From NCBI GenBank assembly GCA_964540005.1, contig CAZILN010000085.1:1-10864 (forward strand): a DNA stretch of 10,864 nt. The letters run 5' to 3'. This DNA comes from CAZILN01 sp964540005 (lineage in GTDB: Bacteria; Bacteroidota; Bacteroidia; Bacteroidales; SM23-62). Positions 1 through 7,236 of this stretch are shown piece by piece. The notes under the pieces are model-generated. The model made no database searches. It saw only the letters and a list, made by a program, of their open reading frames with translations, and was not told the DNA's origin. Every line of letters begins with the position of its first letter. The stretch's first letter is position 1. Made by a program: the position numbers and the translations under genes.

Positions 1-471
1 GGATATCTCGACAGTGCGGCTTCCGAAGTACTGATCATAATAGGGCAGAACAATACCAGGCATGGTAAAAGCATTCTCAGCAAATACGGGAAACACCCTA
101 AGATCTGGATTAAAGAGGGCAATTATAACTTCAGGACCCTGAACAGCCTGAGATATTATGCAAAAGCTTATTTTCACGGCCATTCGGTTGGAGGTAGTAA
201 TCCCTCCCTGCTTGAGGCCATGGCTGCAGAGGCATTTGTGATTGCCCATGATAACAATTTCAACAGATCCATCCTTGAACAGAATGCCCTGTACTTCAAA
301 TCTTCAGAAGATATTAAGCATATTATAAGTCAAATTGATCAGCACCTGAAGAATAAAGAATCCTTCATCACAGCAAACCTGAAGAAAATCGACTCAACAT
401 TCAGATGGGAACGGATCATCGATGAATATGAAGATCTGTTCCGGAAGGTTCTGGCTGATGGAAAATCATGA
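1..471 (+). CDS. glycosyltransferase, GT-B fold, DUF1972/rhamnosyltransferase-like, C-terminal part (5' end outside window)
   Basis: The frame is open from base 1 to the TGA at 469-471, giving 156 residues with no stop, so the gene begins before the window. The ATG at 220 is an internal methionine (visible residue 74), not the start: the family signature lies before it. Visible residues 57-75 hold a glycine-rich segment with HGHSVGG followed by NPSLLEAMA. This matches the nucleotide-sugar-binding end of GT-B transferases, where the glutamate of LLEAMA contacts the donor. HGHSVGG/T is typical of DUF1972 transferases, which include rhamnosyltransferases of surface polysaccharides. The rest is a helical C-terminus ending in a region that would pack back on the N-domain. 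The role is probably adding a sugar to a lipid-linked polysaccharide at the cytoplasmic membrane. The sugar and linkage cannot be read from this fragment. It converges on the minus-strand genes that follow. Confidence 0.82.
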   Translation, partial: GYLDSAASEVLIIIGQNNTRHGKSILSKYGKHPKIWIKEGNYNFRTLNSLRYYAKAYFHGHSVGGSNPSLLEAMAAEAFVIAHDNNFNRSILEQNALYFKSSEDIKHIISQIDQHLKNKESFITANLKKIDSTFRWERIIDEYEDLFRKVLADGKS

Positions 472-562
472 GGATTCCTAATAAATGAGACATCAACACA
501 ATGATTGTGTAAAAATTGGCTCAGGATGGTAAAAATATTACAGGAATCAGGCTGTGTAAGCG
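472..562. other. convergent intergenic spacer without a recognisable terminator
   Basis: These 91 bases lie between the stop of the plus-strand glycosyltransferase and the stop of the minus-strand deacetylase. The only symmetry I see is a 6-bp hairpin at 496-510 (ACACAA, TGA, TTGTGT). It is AU-rich, has no T-tract on either side, and is too weak to call a terminator. Termination of both converging transcripts must use something not visible here, for example Rho. Confidence 0.5.
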
Positions 563-1177
563 TCAGCTAATCTCCCTGAAATCATAGGCACCGGAGAGAT
601 CATCCAGCACCCTGGGAAGGGCATAGGATAAATTTTTCTGCGCCTTTATAGAGTCATGAAATACCACGATGGAGCCGTTGCGTACATTGCCGGCCACATT
701 AGTATAACATTGCTGGGGGGTGATCTTCTGGCTGAAATCATAGCTGAGAACATCCCACATCATGATCTTGAATTCTTTCTTCAAATCGAGCAGCTGTCCG
801 CGTTTGATCCTGCCATAAGGCGGCCGGAACAGTTTTGAGGAAATGAAATCACCTGCAAGTTTTATATCATCAATATACTCAGACCGGTTTACCATCCAGC
901 CCTTAAGATGGCTGTAGGTATGATTGCCGACCGAATGGCCTTCTTCAACTATACGCTGGTAAATGTCGGGGTACTTTTCTACATTCCGGCCCAGGCAGAA
1001 GAAAGTAGCCCTGGCCTTGTATTCCTTCAGTTTATCCAGTACCCAGCTTGTTACCTCGGGGGTAGGGCCGTCGTCAAAAGTAAGGTGAAGGTGCTTTTCC
1101 TTGATATGCCTGGTGAAATGCCAGATCATATCGGGGAAAGCCCTGGTCAATATAAGTGGTGTTTTAACAAAAATCAT
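563..1177 (-). CDS. NodB-type polysaccharide deacetylase (carbohydrate esterase family 4)
   Basis: The 204 residues form an almost bare NodB homology domain. All expected motifs are present: TFDDGP at 33-38 (catalytic base and metal-binding aspartates D35/D36), H86 and H90 of HTYSH (metal ligands), RPPYG at 118-122, WD at 141-142, and H174 in VVFHDS (catalytic acid). The family removes N- or O-acetyl groups from chitin-like sugars, peptidoglycan or other polysaccharides. Position 144 in motif 4 is leucine (WDVLS), a form I associate with a compact Bacteroidota subfamily. There is no clear signal peptide: the N-terminus has only a short hydrophobic stretch before the catalytic domain, so the protein may act in the cytoplasm or be held at the membrane. 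The ATG fits the subfamily N-terminus. No good Shine-Dalgarno site precedes it. It starts 20 bases after the DUF2723 gene and is the last gene of the minus-strand run. The substrate is unknown. Confidence 0.88.
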   Translation of the reverse strand: MIFVKTPLILTRAFPDMIWHFTRHIKEKHLHLTFDDGPTPEVTSWVLDKLKEYKARATFFCLGRNVEKYPDIYQRIVEEGHSVGNHTYSHLKGWMVNRSEYIDDIKLAGDFISSKLFRPPYGRIKRGQLLDLKKEFKIMMWDVLSYDFSQKITPQQCYTNVAGNVRNGSIVVFHDSIKAQKNLSYALPRVLDDLSGAYDFREIS

Positions 1178-1197
1178 TTTTAATCTTTTAACATTCT

Positions 1198-4100
1198 TTA
1201 TCTCTGATTATCACCCGAATACATCATTACAACCTGCTGGAACCGTTCTTCCAGGTCATTCACTAAGCCATCTGTCGTATACTGCCTGGCAAGACGCACC
1301 GATTCCTGCATAATGTGCATCCTGAGCTGCTTTTCATAGTCCAAATTTACGGTATATTTTTGATCTGCAGTTAGAAAATACAATAATTCTTCTTCCATCA
1401 GGTCTGAAAGGACCTTCAGATAGCCGGTTGCCAGCTCCGTTTCACTGAGTAAAAAGTAGCTTTCAATAACGGGAAGCATGAAGTAATTGAAGGGCACCCT
1501 GCTGTGCGGTATTAATTCCATGCACCTGTCAAGGACTAACTTTGCTGAATCATCCTTCTCCTCAAAGATCAGTTCAAGAGCCAGCCGGCCGAAATTGTTG
1601 CGGATATTGGAAAGCATCCTCAGGTTATTTTCATCAAGATAAACAGCAGGGTCTGACACATTGCCCCACCTGAATTTATTGATCATATTATCGAACATGA
1701 TCTCCGGTTCTATCATCCCTATCTGTCCCTGCCTGATCGGGGTACTGAGAGGAACCACCCGGTAAGCCAGTCCCTGTAACTGAAAATAAGATTCCAGGTT
1801 CAGGTAATATTCCCTGGCCACAGTCACGGCAAAATAAACAGGCCTCTCCCAGTTATTATTTTCTATAAGGTCCATAACCATCAGGCTGCTCTTGCTGATA
1901 GTTTCACGATTGATCTCCCATCTCATCTCAGGTACGATTTCATCCCTGTATTCCTCCCTGACCGTCCCGGTTTCCAGTATTCTCTCAGGATCCACAGGCA
2001 ACCGGAATTTCCTGGCTGGAATGTAATCAATCCTGTCAGGGATGTTACCATACTTTTTAGTCCGGGGATCCTCACTCCTGACAAACTCCATCGCTTCCGA
2101 AAGGTCTACATATTCCTGTATCCTTGGGATCAGATAAACGATGTCCCTTTTCCCCGTAATATACTGATCCTTATCCATGGCCCAGGGAACCGGCGCTGAT
2201 TCATATGCTTTCCGTGACATCTGTTCTATATACCATTCAGCGCCCAGGTAACTCAGGTTAACCACCCTGACATCTGTCCTGATCCCCTCCACTTCCTGGG
2301 CATACCAGAGCGGGAATGTATCGTTGTCGCCATTCGTAAATAAAATCGCGTTGGGAGCACAGGAATTCAAATAATTATAAGCAAAATCACGGGCTGTGTA
2401 ACGACCCGAACGGTCATGGTCATCATAATTTTCTCTTGCCATAATCCCGGGTACAAGGACAAGGGCCGCCAGGGTGAGGGCGATAGGTGCAGCCGGCCCG
2501 GGCAGCTTTTTCCTTATTACATCAATAAGTGCAGTGAGTCCCAGCCCTATCCATATACTGAAAGCGTAAAAGGATGCAGCATATGCATAATCACGTTCCC
2601 GGGGCTGAAAGGGATACTGGTTCAGGTATACCACAACGGCGAGTCCGGTCATAATGAACAGGAAAAGCACGATCCAGAAATCCTTGTTATGCTTCCGATA
2701 ATGAAAAACCATCCCTATTATCCCGAATAAAAGAGGCAGCATAAAGTACCGGTTCCTTGCCGGATTATCGGTCATGAAAGAAGGCAGATCATCCTGGGGA
2801 CCCAGCCGGGCTTCATCAATGAAATTTAGCCCGCTGAGCCAGTTTCCTGTAAAAAATTCGCCATGACCCTGCAGGTCATTCTGCCGGCCGGCAAAATTCC
2901 ACATAAAATACCTCAGGTACATATGTCCGACCTGGTAACGGAAAAAGAACCGCAGGTTCTCACCGAAATCCGGTTTTCTCCTCACCTCGGATTCCCCGTT
3001 CCGGTTGGTAATATTTATTGCCGTCCCGTTTACCTGTCCCCATTGTTTATAGGCTTCAATATGTTGCGGGTCAGCGCTCCACATGCGCGGGAAGAAGGTT
3101 GTGAACCTTTCATCATAGATCAGTTTCTGGCGGTTATATGTTACAACATATTCCCCGTCTTTCCTGGAGTAAACCTTCTTACCGTCTTCAGCCCCTGTGA
3201 TGGGGGCATTATAATACTGACCGTGTATCAGGGGACTCTGACCGTACTGTTCCCTGTTCAGGTAATACAAAAGAGAAAATATATCTTCAGCATTATTCTG
3301 ATCCATGGGGGGATCGGCAGCTGAGCGAATCAGGATTGAAGTGTAGGAGAAATATCCTATAACGATGACAGTCAGGGCTGTCAGGGCTGTATTCAGCACC
3401 ACCTTTTTCTTCTTTAAGGAATACCATATTCCGTAAGCTAGTCCGCCAAACAATGCCAGTACAAAAACAAAAAGTCCTGAATTATAAGGCAGGCCGAAGC
3501 CATTTACGAATATGAGCTCAAATACTGATGCGATCCGGGCGATGCCGGGGACAATAATAAACAGCAGGAGAGCCAGTATCAGGACAGATATCAGGGCAGA
3601 ATAGATGATCCCTTTCCTGCTTGCTTCATATTTCCTGAAATAATAGACAAATACAATGGCAGGTACAGCCAGCAGGTTAAGCAGGTGTACCCCTATTGAC
3701 AACCCCATCACATAAGCAATCAGGATGATCCACCTGTTTGCATGTTTCTGATCCGCTATATTCTCCCATTTCAGAATAGCCCAGAAGACAAATGCGGTAA
3801 GCAGGCTGGATGTGGCGTAGACTTCGCCTTCGACCGCCGAGAACCAGAATGTATCAGAAAAAGTATAGGCGAGGGAACCAATCAGTGCAGAACCGATAAT
3901 GGTGACAATATCCCCTGCTGATAATTCATTGCCCCTATTGACTATCTTCTTTACAAGGTGTGAGATGGTCCAGAAAAGGAATGATATTGTCAGGGCACTG
4001 GCAAGAACAGATAGTGTATTTATCCATCGGGCCACCAGGGTAACATCTGAACCGGCAAAAAGCGATAAAAACCTGGCCATCAGCAGAAAAAACGGAGCCC

Positions 4101-4260
4101 CTGGAGGATGGCCCACTTCCAGCTTATAGGAGGCGGCAATAAACTCACCGCAGTCCCAAAAACTGGCTGTCGGTTCCATGGTGAGATAATAGGTAATGAA
4201 AGCTACCAGAAATACTCCCCATCCTGCAATGATATTGGCTGATTTTAACTTATTGTACAT
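1198..4260 (-). CDS. DUF2723 (PMT/TMEM260-like) multispanning membrane glycosyltransferase
   Basis: A 1020-residue protein with the DUF2723 layout. The first membrane helix (about 10-27) leads into a loop with D36 and E39 in WDCGEF and GHPPGAPF at 50-57. In GT-C enzymes an acidic pair in the first external loop is catalytic, so D36/E39 are the likely active-site residues. More hydrophobic segments follow to about 310. Then come a soluble stretch of roughly 310-500, membrane segments at about 505-520, 527-546, 558-580 and 592-606, and a long soluble C-terminal part (about 610-1020). That part carries NGDNDTFPLWY at 643-653 and a helical tail. FQPRERDYAYA at 551-561 is another strong motif. The family includes human TMEM260, a protein O-mannosyltransferase, so lipid-linked sugar transfer to proteins on the outer face of the inner membrane is plausible; donor and acceptor are inference. 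The full length is normal for Bacteroidota members. Upstream lies a 140-base spacer with two palindromes. Confidence 0.88.
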   Translation of the reverse strand: MYNKLKSANIIAGWGVFLVAFITYYLTMEPTASFWDCGEFIAASYKLEVGHPPGAPFFLLMARFLSLFAGSDVTLVARWINTLSVLASALTISFLFWTISHLVKKIVNRGNELSAGDIVTIIGSALIGSLAYTFSDTFWFSAVEGEVYATSSLLTAFVFWAILKWENIADQKHANRWIILIAYVMGLSIGVHLLNLLAVPAIVFVYYFRKYEASRKGIIYSALISVLILALLLFIIVPGIARIASVFELIFVNGFGLPYNSGLFVFVLALFGGLAYGIWYSLKKKKVVLNTALTALTVIVIGYFSYTSILIRSAADPPMDQNNAEDIFSLLYYLNREQYGQSPLIHGQYYNAPITGAEDGKKVYSRKDGEYVVTYNRQKLIYDERFTTFFPRMWSADPQHIEAYKQWGQVNGTAINITNRNGESEVRRKPDFGENLRFFFRYQVGHMYLRYFMWNFAGRQNDLQGHGEFFTGNWLSGLNFIDEARLGPQDDLPSFMTDNPARNRYFMLPLLFGIIGMVFHYRKHNKDFWIVLFLFIMTGLAVVVYLNQYPFQPRERDYAYAASFYAFSIWIGLGLTALIDVIRKKLPGPAAPIALTLAALVLVPGIMARENYDDHDRSGRYTARDFAYNYLNSCAPNAILFTNGDNDTFPLWYAQEVEGIRTDVRVVNLSYLGAEWYIEQMSRKAYESAPVPWAMDKDQYITGKRDIVYLIPRIQEYVDLSEAMEFVRSEDPRTKKYGNIPDRIDYIPARKFRLPVDPERILETGTVREEYRDEIVPEMRWEINRETISKSSLMVMDLIENNNWERPVYFAVTVAREYYLNLESYFQLQGLAYRVVPLSTPIRQGQIGMIEPEIMFDNMINKFRWGNVSDPAVYLDENNLRMLSNIRNNFGRLALELIFEEKDDSAKLVLDRCMELIPHSRVPFNYFMLPVIESYFLLSETELATGYLKVLSDLMEEELLYFLTADQKYTVNLDYEKQLRMHIMQESVRLARQYTTDGLVNDLEERFQQVVMMYSGDNQR

Positions 4261-4280
4261 AAATGGTCTGTATTGACTCT

Positions 4281-4301
4281 CCTCGCAGCTGAGCTGCGAG
4301 G
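4281..4301. repeat. palindrome 1: 10-bp arms around one base
   Basis: CCTCGCAGCT (4281-4290), a central G, then AGCTGCGAGG (4292-4301). As RNA it would form a 9-bp, GC-rich stem with a three-base loop. There is no T-run on either side, so it is not an intrinsic terminator. It lies 20 bases upstream of the DUF2723 start. On the minus strand the GAGGAGAG at 4277-4284 overlaps its outer arm; this purine run is 16 bases from the ATG, too far for an ordinary ribosome binding site. It could be a REP-like intergenic repeat or an RNA-processing hairpin. Confidence 0.75.
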
Positions 4302-4334
4302 CTTCGCCGATCTTTTGATTTCACTATTATTTGC

Positions 4335-4373
4335 GCTTACTAATCCCGAAGCTCTGCTTCGGGATTAGTAAGC
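4335..4373. repeat. palindrome 2: perfect 18-bp arms, three-base loop
   Basis: GCTTACTAATCCCGAAGC (4335-4352), loop TCT, and an exact reverse complement (4356-4373). This is the strongest inverted repeat in the window. It lies 27 bases after the stop of the 3-methyladenine DNA glycosylase gene (minus strand) and 33 bases from palindrome 1. Neither side has the T-tract of an intrinsic terminator. The core CCCGAAGC TCT GCTTCGGG resembles palindromic units scattered between genes in some genomes, but I cannot count copies here. Likely effects are mRNA stabilisation or processing between the two flanking genes. Confidence 0.85.
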
Positions 4374-4400
4374 AAGATTCAATAAAAGGGACAAATAAAG

Positions 4401-4934
4401 CTAATTTTTTTTAATAATATACCTCCACTGCCTGGATTTCCAGTAATCCCCTGCATAATCAACACCTATTCTTGGCCTTGTTTCAAAATCATGATTTATT
4501 CCGTCATCCTCCAGCCAAATCACAGGGGAATTGGCAAGATTCACCCCGTAAAATGACTTATCGATTTTCAGATACCTGGTCAGCCGTCCCGGACCTGTGA
4601 CATCCTGCAATCCGCGTATCAGTACCGCCTGCGGAACATCAGCCTGTCCGGTTACAATATTCAGCATCCAGTACATCCCATATATCAGGTATACGTAGAG
4701 GTGCCCGCCTTCATGGTACATTATCTCGGTCCGCATGGTCCTGCCGGTCCTGGCATGACAGGCCAGGTCCTGTTCACCCCGGTAAGCTTCGACCTCGGTA
4801 ATCATGCTTCGTATCACCCTCTCATTGCCTGTCTCCGTACCCTTATCCGGCACACGTACCAGCCACTTTCCTATCAGTCCGGGCGCCACTTCCAGTACGT
4901 CCCTGCTGAAGAATTCTGTTCCTATCCGTTTCAT
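4401..4934 (-). CDS. DNA-3-methyladenine glycosylase (AAG/MPG family)
   Basis: This base-excision-repair enzyme removes alkylated purines such as 3-methyladenine and hypoxanthine, leaving an abasic site. The 177 residues carry the family core TEVEAY at 46-51, where E49 corresponds to catalytic Glu125 of human AAG. Y51 corresponds to Tyr127, H60 to His136, Y85 (LIYGMYW) to the intercalating Tyr162, and N92 to Asn169. VLIRG at 104-108 and TGPGRL at 113-118 follow. Between these last two, the usual longer segment (in many members containing EPLEG) is nearly absent, so the protein is shorter than the common 190-210 residues. I believe this short form is widespread in Bacteroidota, so the protein is probably intact. 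The ATG gives the usual N-terminus (FFSRDVLEVAPGLIGKWL). It sits 43 bases after the O-antigen ligase-like gene, in an otherwise envelope-related run. The name is firm; the operon link to its neighbours is inference. Confidence 0.93.
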   Translation of the reverse strand: MKRIGTEFFSRDVLEVAPGLIGKWLVRVPDKGTETGNERVIRSMITEVEAYRGEQDLACHARTGRTMRTEIMYHEGGHLYVYLIYGMYWMLNIVTGQADVPQAVLIRGLQDVTGPGRLTRYLKIDKSFYGVNLANSPVIWLEDDGINHDFETRPRIGVDYAGDYWKSRQWRYIIKKN

Positions 4935-4977
4935 AGATTATCCCGTATTCCTCAAATTGTTCCTGAAATAATGTAAA

Positions 4978-6627
4978 TCATTCCCTGTCCTGTTGATCAT
5001 CTTCATCATCAGGCTTATCCTTATTTTCTTCCTCAGTCAAATCCTTACCAGGAATACCAAACAACAGTAGTGCATAGAAGAAGGAGAAGAAGGAGATACC
5101 GATATGTGTTTCCAGGGTATCCTCATTTAACATGGAAAGAAATCCAACCAGGAAAAACATCAGGAAATAGAAGTTGCCCCATTTTCGTTCCATGAAAACG
5201 GGTATGATGAAAGACCCAAAGATCCAGAGAAACCCAATTATCCCGAAACTGGCAAAAAAAGTAAGATACTGGTTATGTGCCCTGAGCCTCCAGTGTTCAG
5301 AAAGTTCGCTCATTGTATCCAAGTAATATTCCTTGTAGGCATCCGGCAGGTCCCCGTTCCCAACGCCAATCAGGAAATTCTCCCTGATGATAGAAAGCGC
5401 TGCCCGGACATACAATATCCTTTGGGTAACCGAATGCCCGCTGGGATTTCCCCCTTTACGATAAACATCCACCTGCCAGATTATTTCATATACATTGGGA
5501 TAGATGCGCAGCCTGTCTTTATAAATATAGTTGGCCAGTCCGTTTTCAATGGCTTCAATATCCGATGGTTCCAGCCTTGCCACACCGGCAGAATCCTTCC
5601 TGAATCCTTTGGATGTAAGATACCTTATTAATGTATATTTGATCTCCTGATCCTTGAGGTCCTTCCCGCGGTAATCAATATCGCTAACGGTGTTCCATTC
5701 CTTTTCCAGTTCCTTTTCACATACATACAACCAGACATAGCGGCCGTTCTCTACCATCTGTTCTTCAAAATAATGGCGGTATTTATTCCCGTTTTCAGTG
5801 TATTCATCCAGAGCTGCGGGTTCTGTTTCCTTGATTGAATAGAATTTTGCAATGCTGCCGGTAATATAAGATAACCCAATCAGGGGAACAGTCAGTATCA
5901 GGACAAACAGGAACCATCTCAGGACCAGGTGTTCTATGCGGTTCATCCTTACCAGGAACAGTAAAGAACCCGTAATAAAAAATATTAAAATTCCGCTGTA
6001 AGACCTGAGAAGGAACAGGAAAATTATCATCCAGGCAACTGCCAGGATTATTCCTGTCTTTATTACAGGCCTCATCTTCTTACCCTGGTCGAAAAGTATA
6101 TAGACCAGGGAGAAAATACTGATGTTGATCATCAGCGAAAACCTGATATGATCAATGAATATGGAAATGTCCCTGATGTCGTTAATCTCATAATCGACCA
6201 GCCTGAAAAGTATGGCACTGCTGATGAAAGTACTTACCAGGATGCTCCCTGTGAATATCCAGATAATTACTCTCAGCCTCCTGTAACTGACAAACTCTGA
6301 GGTCCCGATTATCAGCGGCAGGACCAGCAGGGGAAGTTTGATACGTATGTCATGTAACCAGAAAGAAACATCCGAAGAATACAGGAAACCTGCCAGATGT
6401 ACTGCATAAATGGACAGGATCAGTAATAAGCTTGTTCTCCGTCGGAGATTCCGGAGTTTTCTGCGGAACTGTCCTTCCGCGATCCAGTTCAGCGCTAAAA
6501 GTATCTCAAAAACACTAGTAGAGAATTCTGATACAGGCAGACTCCCTGCCAGACCTATCAGTAATATGAAATAGATCGTGGAATGATCAGGTCTTTTCAG
6601 CGATGAAATTCTGTCAAATAATGGCAT
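4978..6627 (-). CDS. O-antigen ligase/polymerase family (Wzy_C) membrane protein
   Basis: This 549-residue protein has about nine N-terminal membrane segments (to residue 256), a hydrophilic part from about 258 to 450, and about three more segments (453-525). It ends in a highly acidic cytoplasmic-type tail (527-549). Wzy_C hallmarks are an arginine in LLRSYSG at 206-212 just before a helix, GVGNGD at 421-426, and RAHNQYL at 449-455, whose H451 matches the essential periplasmic histidine of WaaL-type ligases. Such proteins join undecaprenyl-linked glycans to lipid A core, to proteins, or to growing polymer at the outer face of the inner membrane. Which of these it does cannot be told. The external part is much longer than in enterobacterial WaaL and contains a charged block (about 296-400, with KYTLIRYLTSKG at 330-341). 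It is the first gene of the minus-strand run and starts 147 bases from rplM, transcribed divergently. Confidence 0.85.
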   Translation of the reverse strand: MPLFDRISSLKRPDHSTIYFILLIGLAGSLPVSEFSTSVFEILLALNWIAEGQFRRKLRNLRRRTSLLLILSIYAVHLAGFLYSSDVSFWLHDIRIKLPLLVLPLIIGTSEFVSYRRLRVIIWIFTGSILVSTFISSAILFRLVDYEINDIRDISIFIDHIRFSLMINISIFSLVYILFDQGKKMRPVIKTGIILAVAWMIIFLFLLRSYSGILIFFITGSLLFLVRMNRIEHLVLRWFLFVLILTVPLIGLSYITGSIAKFYSIKETEPAALDEYTENGNKYRHYFEEQMVENGRYVWLYVCEKELEKEWNTVSDIDYRGKDLKDQEIKYTLIRYLTSKGFRKDSAGVARLEPSDIEAIENGLANYIYKDRLRIYPNVYEIIWQVDVYRKGGNPSGHSVTQRILYVRAALSIIRENFLIGVGNGDLPDAYKEYYLDTMSELSEHWRLRAHNQYLTFFASFGIIGFLWIFGSFIIPVFMERKWGNFYFLMFFLVGFLSMLNEDTLETHIGISFFSFFYALLLFGIPGKDLTEEENKDKPDDEDDQQDRE

Positions 6628-6684
6628 TTTTCGACTGATAATGAGCAGTTTAAGTACTCCTTAAATAAAATCCCCGGATAATTA

Positions 6685-6713
6685 TTGAATTAATAAAATT
6701 AATTGTATTTTTG
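6685..6713 (+). promoter_or_regulatory. candidate primary-sigma promoter of the rplM-rpsI-rpsB-tsf operon
   Basis: TTG at 6685-6687, an 18-base spacer, then TATTTTTG at 6706-6713, a full match to the Bacteroidota -7 consensus TAnnTTTG. Transcription would begin near 6717-6720, leaving a leader of about 56-60 bases before rplM. The spacer is unusual because bases 6688-6704 form a perfect inverted repeat (AATTAAT AAA ATTAATT). No equally good promoter is visible for the divergent minus-strand genes in the same 148-base gap. Confidence 0.7.
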
Positions 6714-6775
6714 CGAACCACAAATTTAGGGAAACAGTTGATACAAGCCTGAATAAAACAGTAATACAGAATAAA

Positions 6776-7231
6776 GTGGATACATTAAGTTACAGGACAA
6801 AATCGGCAAATAATGCTACCGTCAAAAAGGAATGGTTCATTGTAGACGCTAAAGACCAGGTATTGGGACGTCTGGCCTCAAAGGTGGCCAAAATATTGCG
6901 TGGAAAGCATAAAGCCAATTTTACACCTCACGTGGATTGCGGAGATAATGTTATTATCATCAATGCAGAAATGATCAACCTGACCGGGAAGAAATTTACC
7001 GATAAGAAATATTTCAGGCATACAGGTTATCCCGGCGGACAGGTAACAGAGAACCCGGCCCGTATTTTCAACAAAAGACCCGAAGCATTAATCGAAAAGG
7101 CCATCAGGGGCATGCTTCCGAAAAACAGGCTGGGAAGAGAGTTGTTCAGGAACCTCTATGTTTATACCGGAACGGAACATCAGCATGAAGGACAGCAACC
7201 AAAGGAACTTGATCTTAATAAAATTAAATAG
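6776..7231 (+). CDS. rplM: 50S ribosomal protein L13 (uL13)
   Basis: L13 is an early-assembly protein of the large subunit. The 151 residues match the family over the full length: KEWFIVDAKDQVLGRLAS at 18-35, NFTPHVDCGDNVIIINA at 48-64, and the GMLPKNRLGR signature at 112-121. The start is GTG (6776-6778), which yields the expected Bacteroidota N-terminus MDTLSYRTKSAN. No ATG gives a better fit and no Shine-Dalgarno site is visible. It is the first gene of the ribosomal operon, just behind a strong candidate promoter, with rpsI five bases after its stop. Confidence 0.97.
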   Translation: MDTLSYRTKSANNATVKKEWFIVDAKDQVLGRLASKVAKILRGKHKANFTPHVDCGDNVIIINAEMINLTGKKFTDKKYFRHTGYPGGQVTENPARIFNKRPEALIEKAIRGMLPKNRLGRELFRNLYVYTGTEHQHEGQQPKELDLNKIK

Positions 7232-7236
7232 TAAGG

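Noticed and set aside
220..471. A separate 83-residue gene starting at ATG 220
   Set aside because: The frame is open back to base 1 and the glycosyltransferase signature begins before this ATG, so it is an internal methionine of a gene cut by the window edge.
496..510. Hairpin ACACAA-TGA-TTGTGT as a bidirectional terminator
   Set aside because: Only six mostly AU pairs and no T-tract on either side.
2863..3324. Plus-strand frame of 153 residues within the DUF2723 gene
   Set aside because: Shadow of the well-supported minus-strand gene; no domain seen.
4335..4373. Palindrome 2 as an intrinsic terminator of the 3-methyladenine DNA glycosylase transcript
   Set aside because: The minus-strand sequence after the stem is GCAAATAATAG, without a U-tract.
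6649..6665. Inverted repeat TTTAAG-TACTC-CTTAAA upstream of the minus-strand run, as an operator
   Set aside because: Only six AT-rich pairs, and no promoter for the minus-strand genes could be placed next to it.
6718..6779. Leader pairing of CCAC (6718-6721) with GTGG covering the rplM start
   Set aside because: Only four base pairs across more than 50 bases; not enough to propose a structure.
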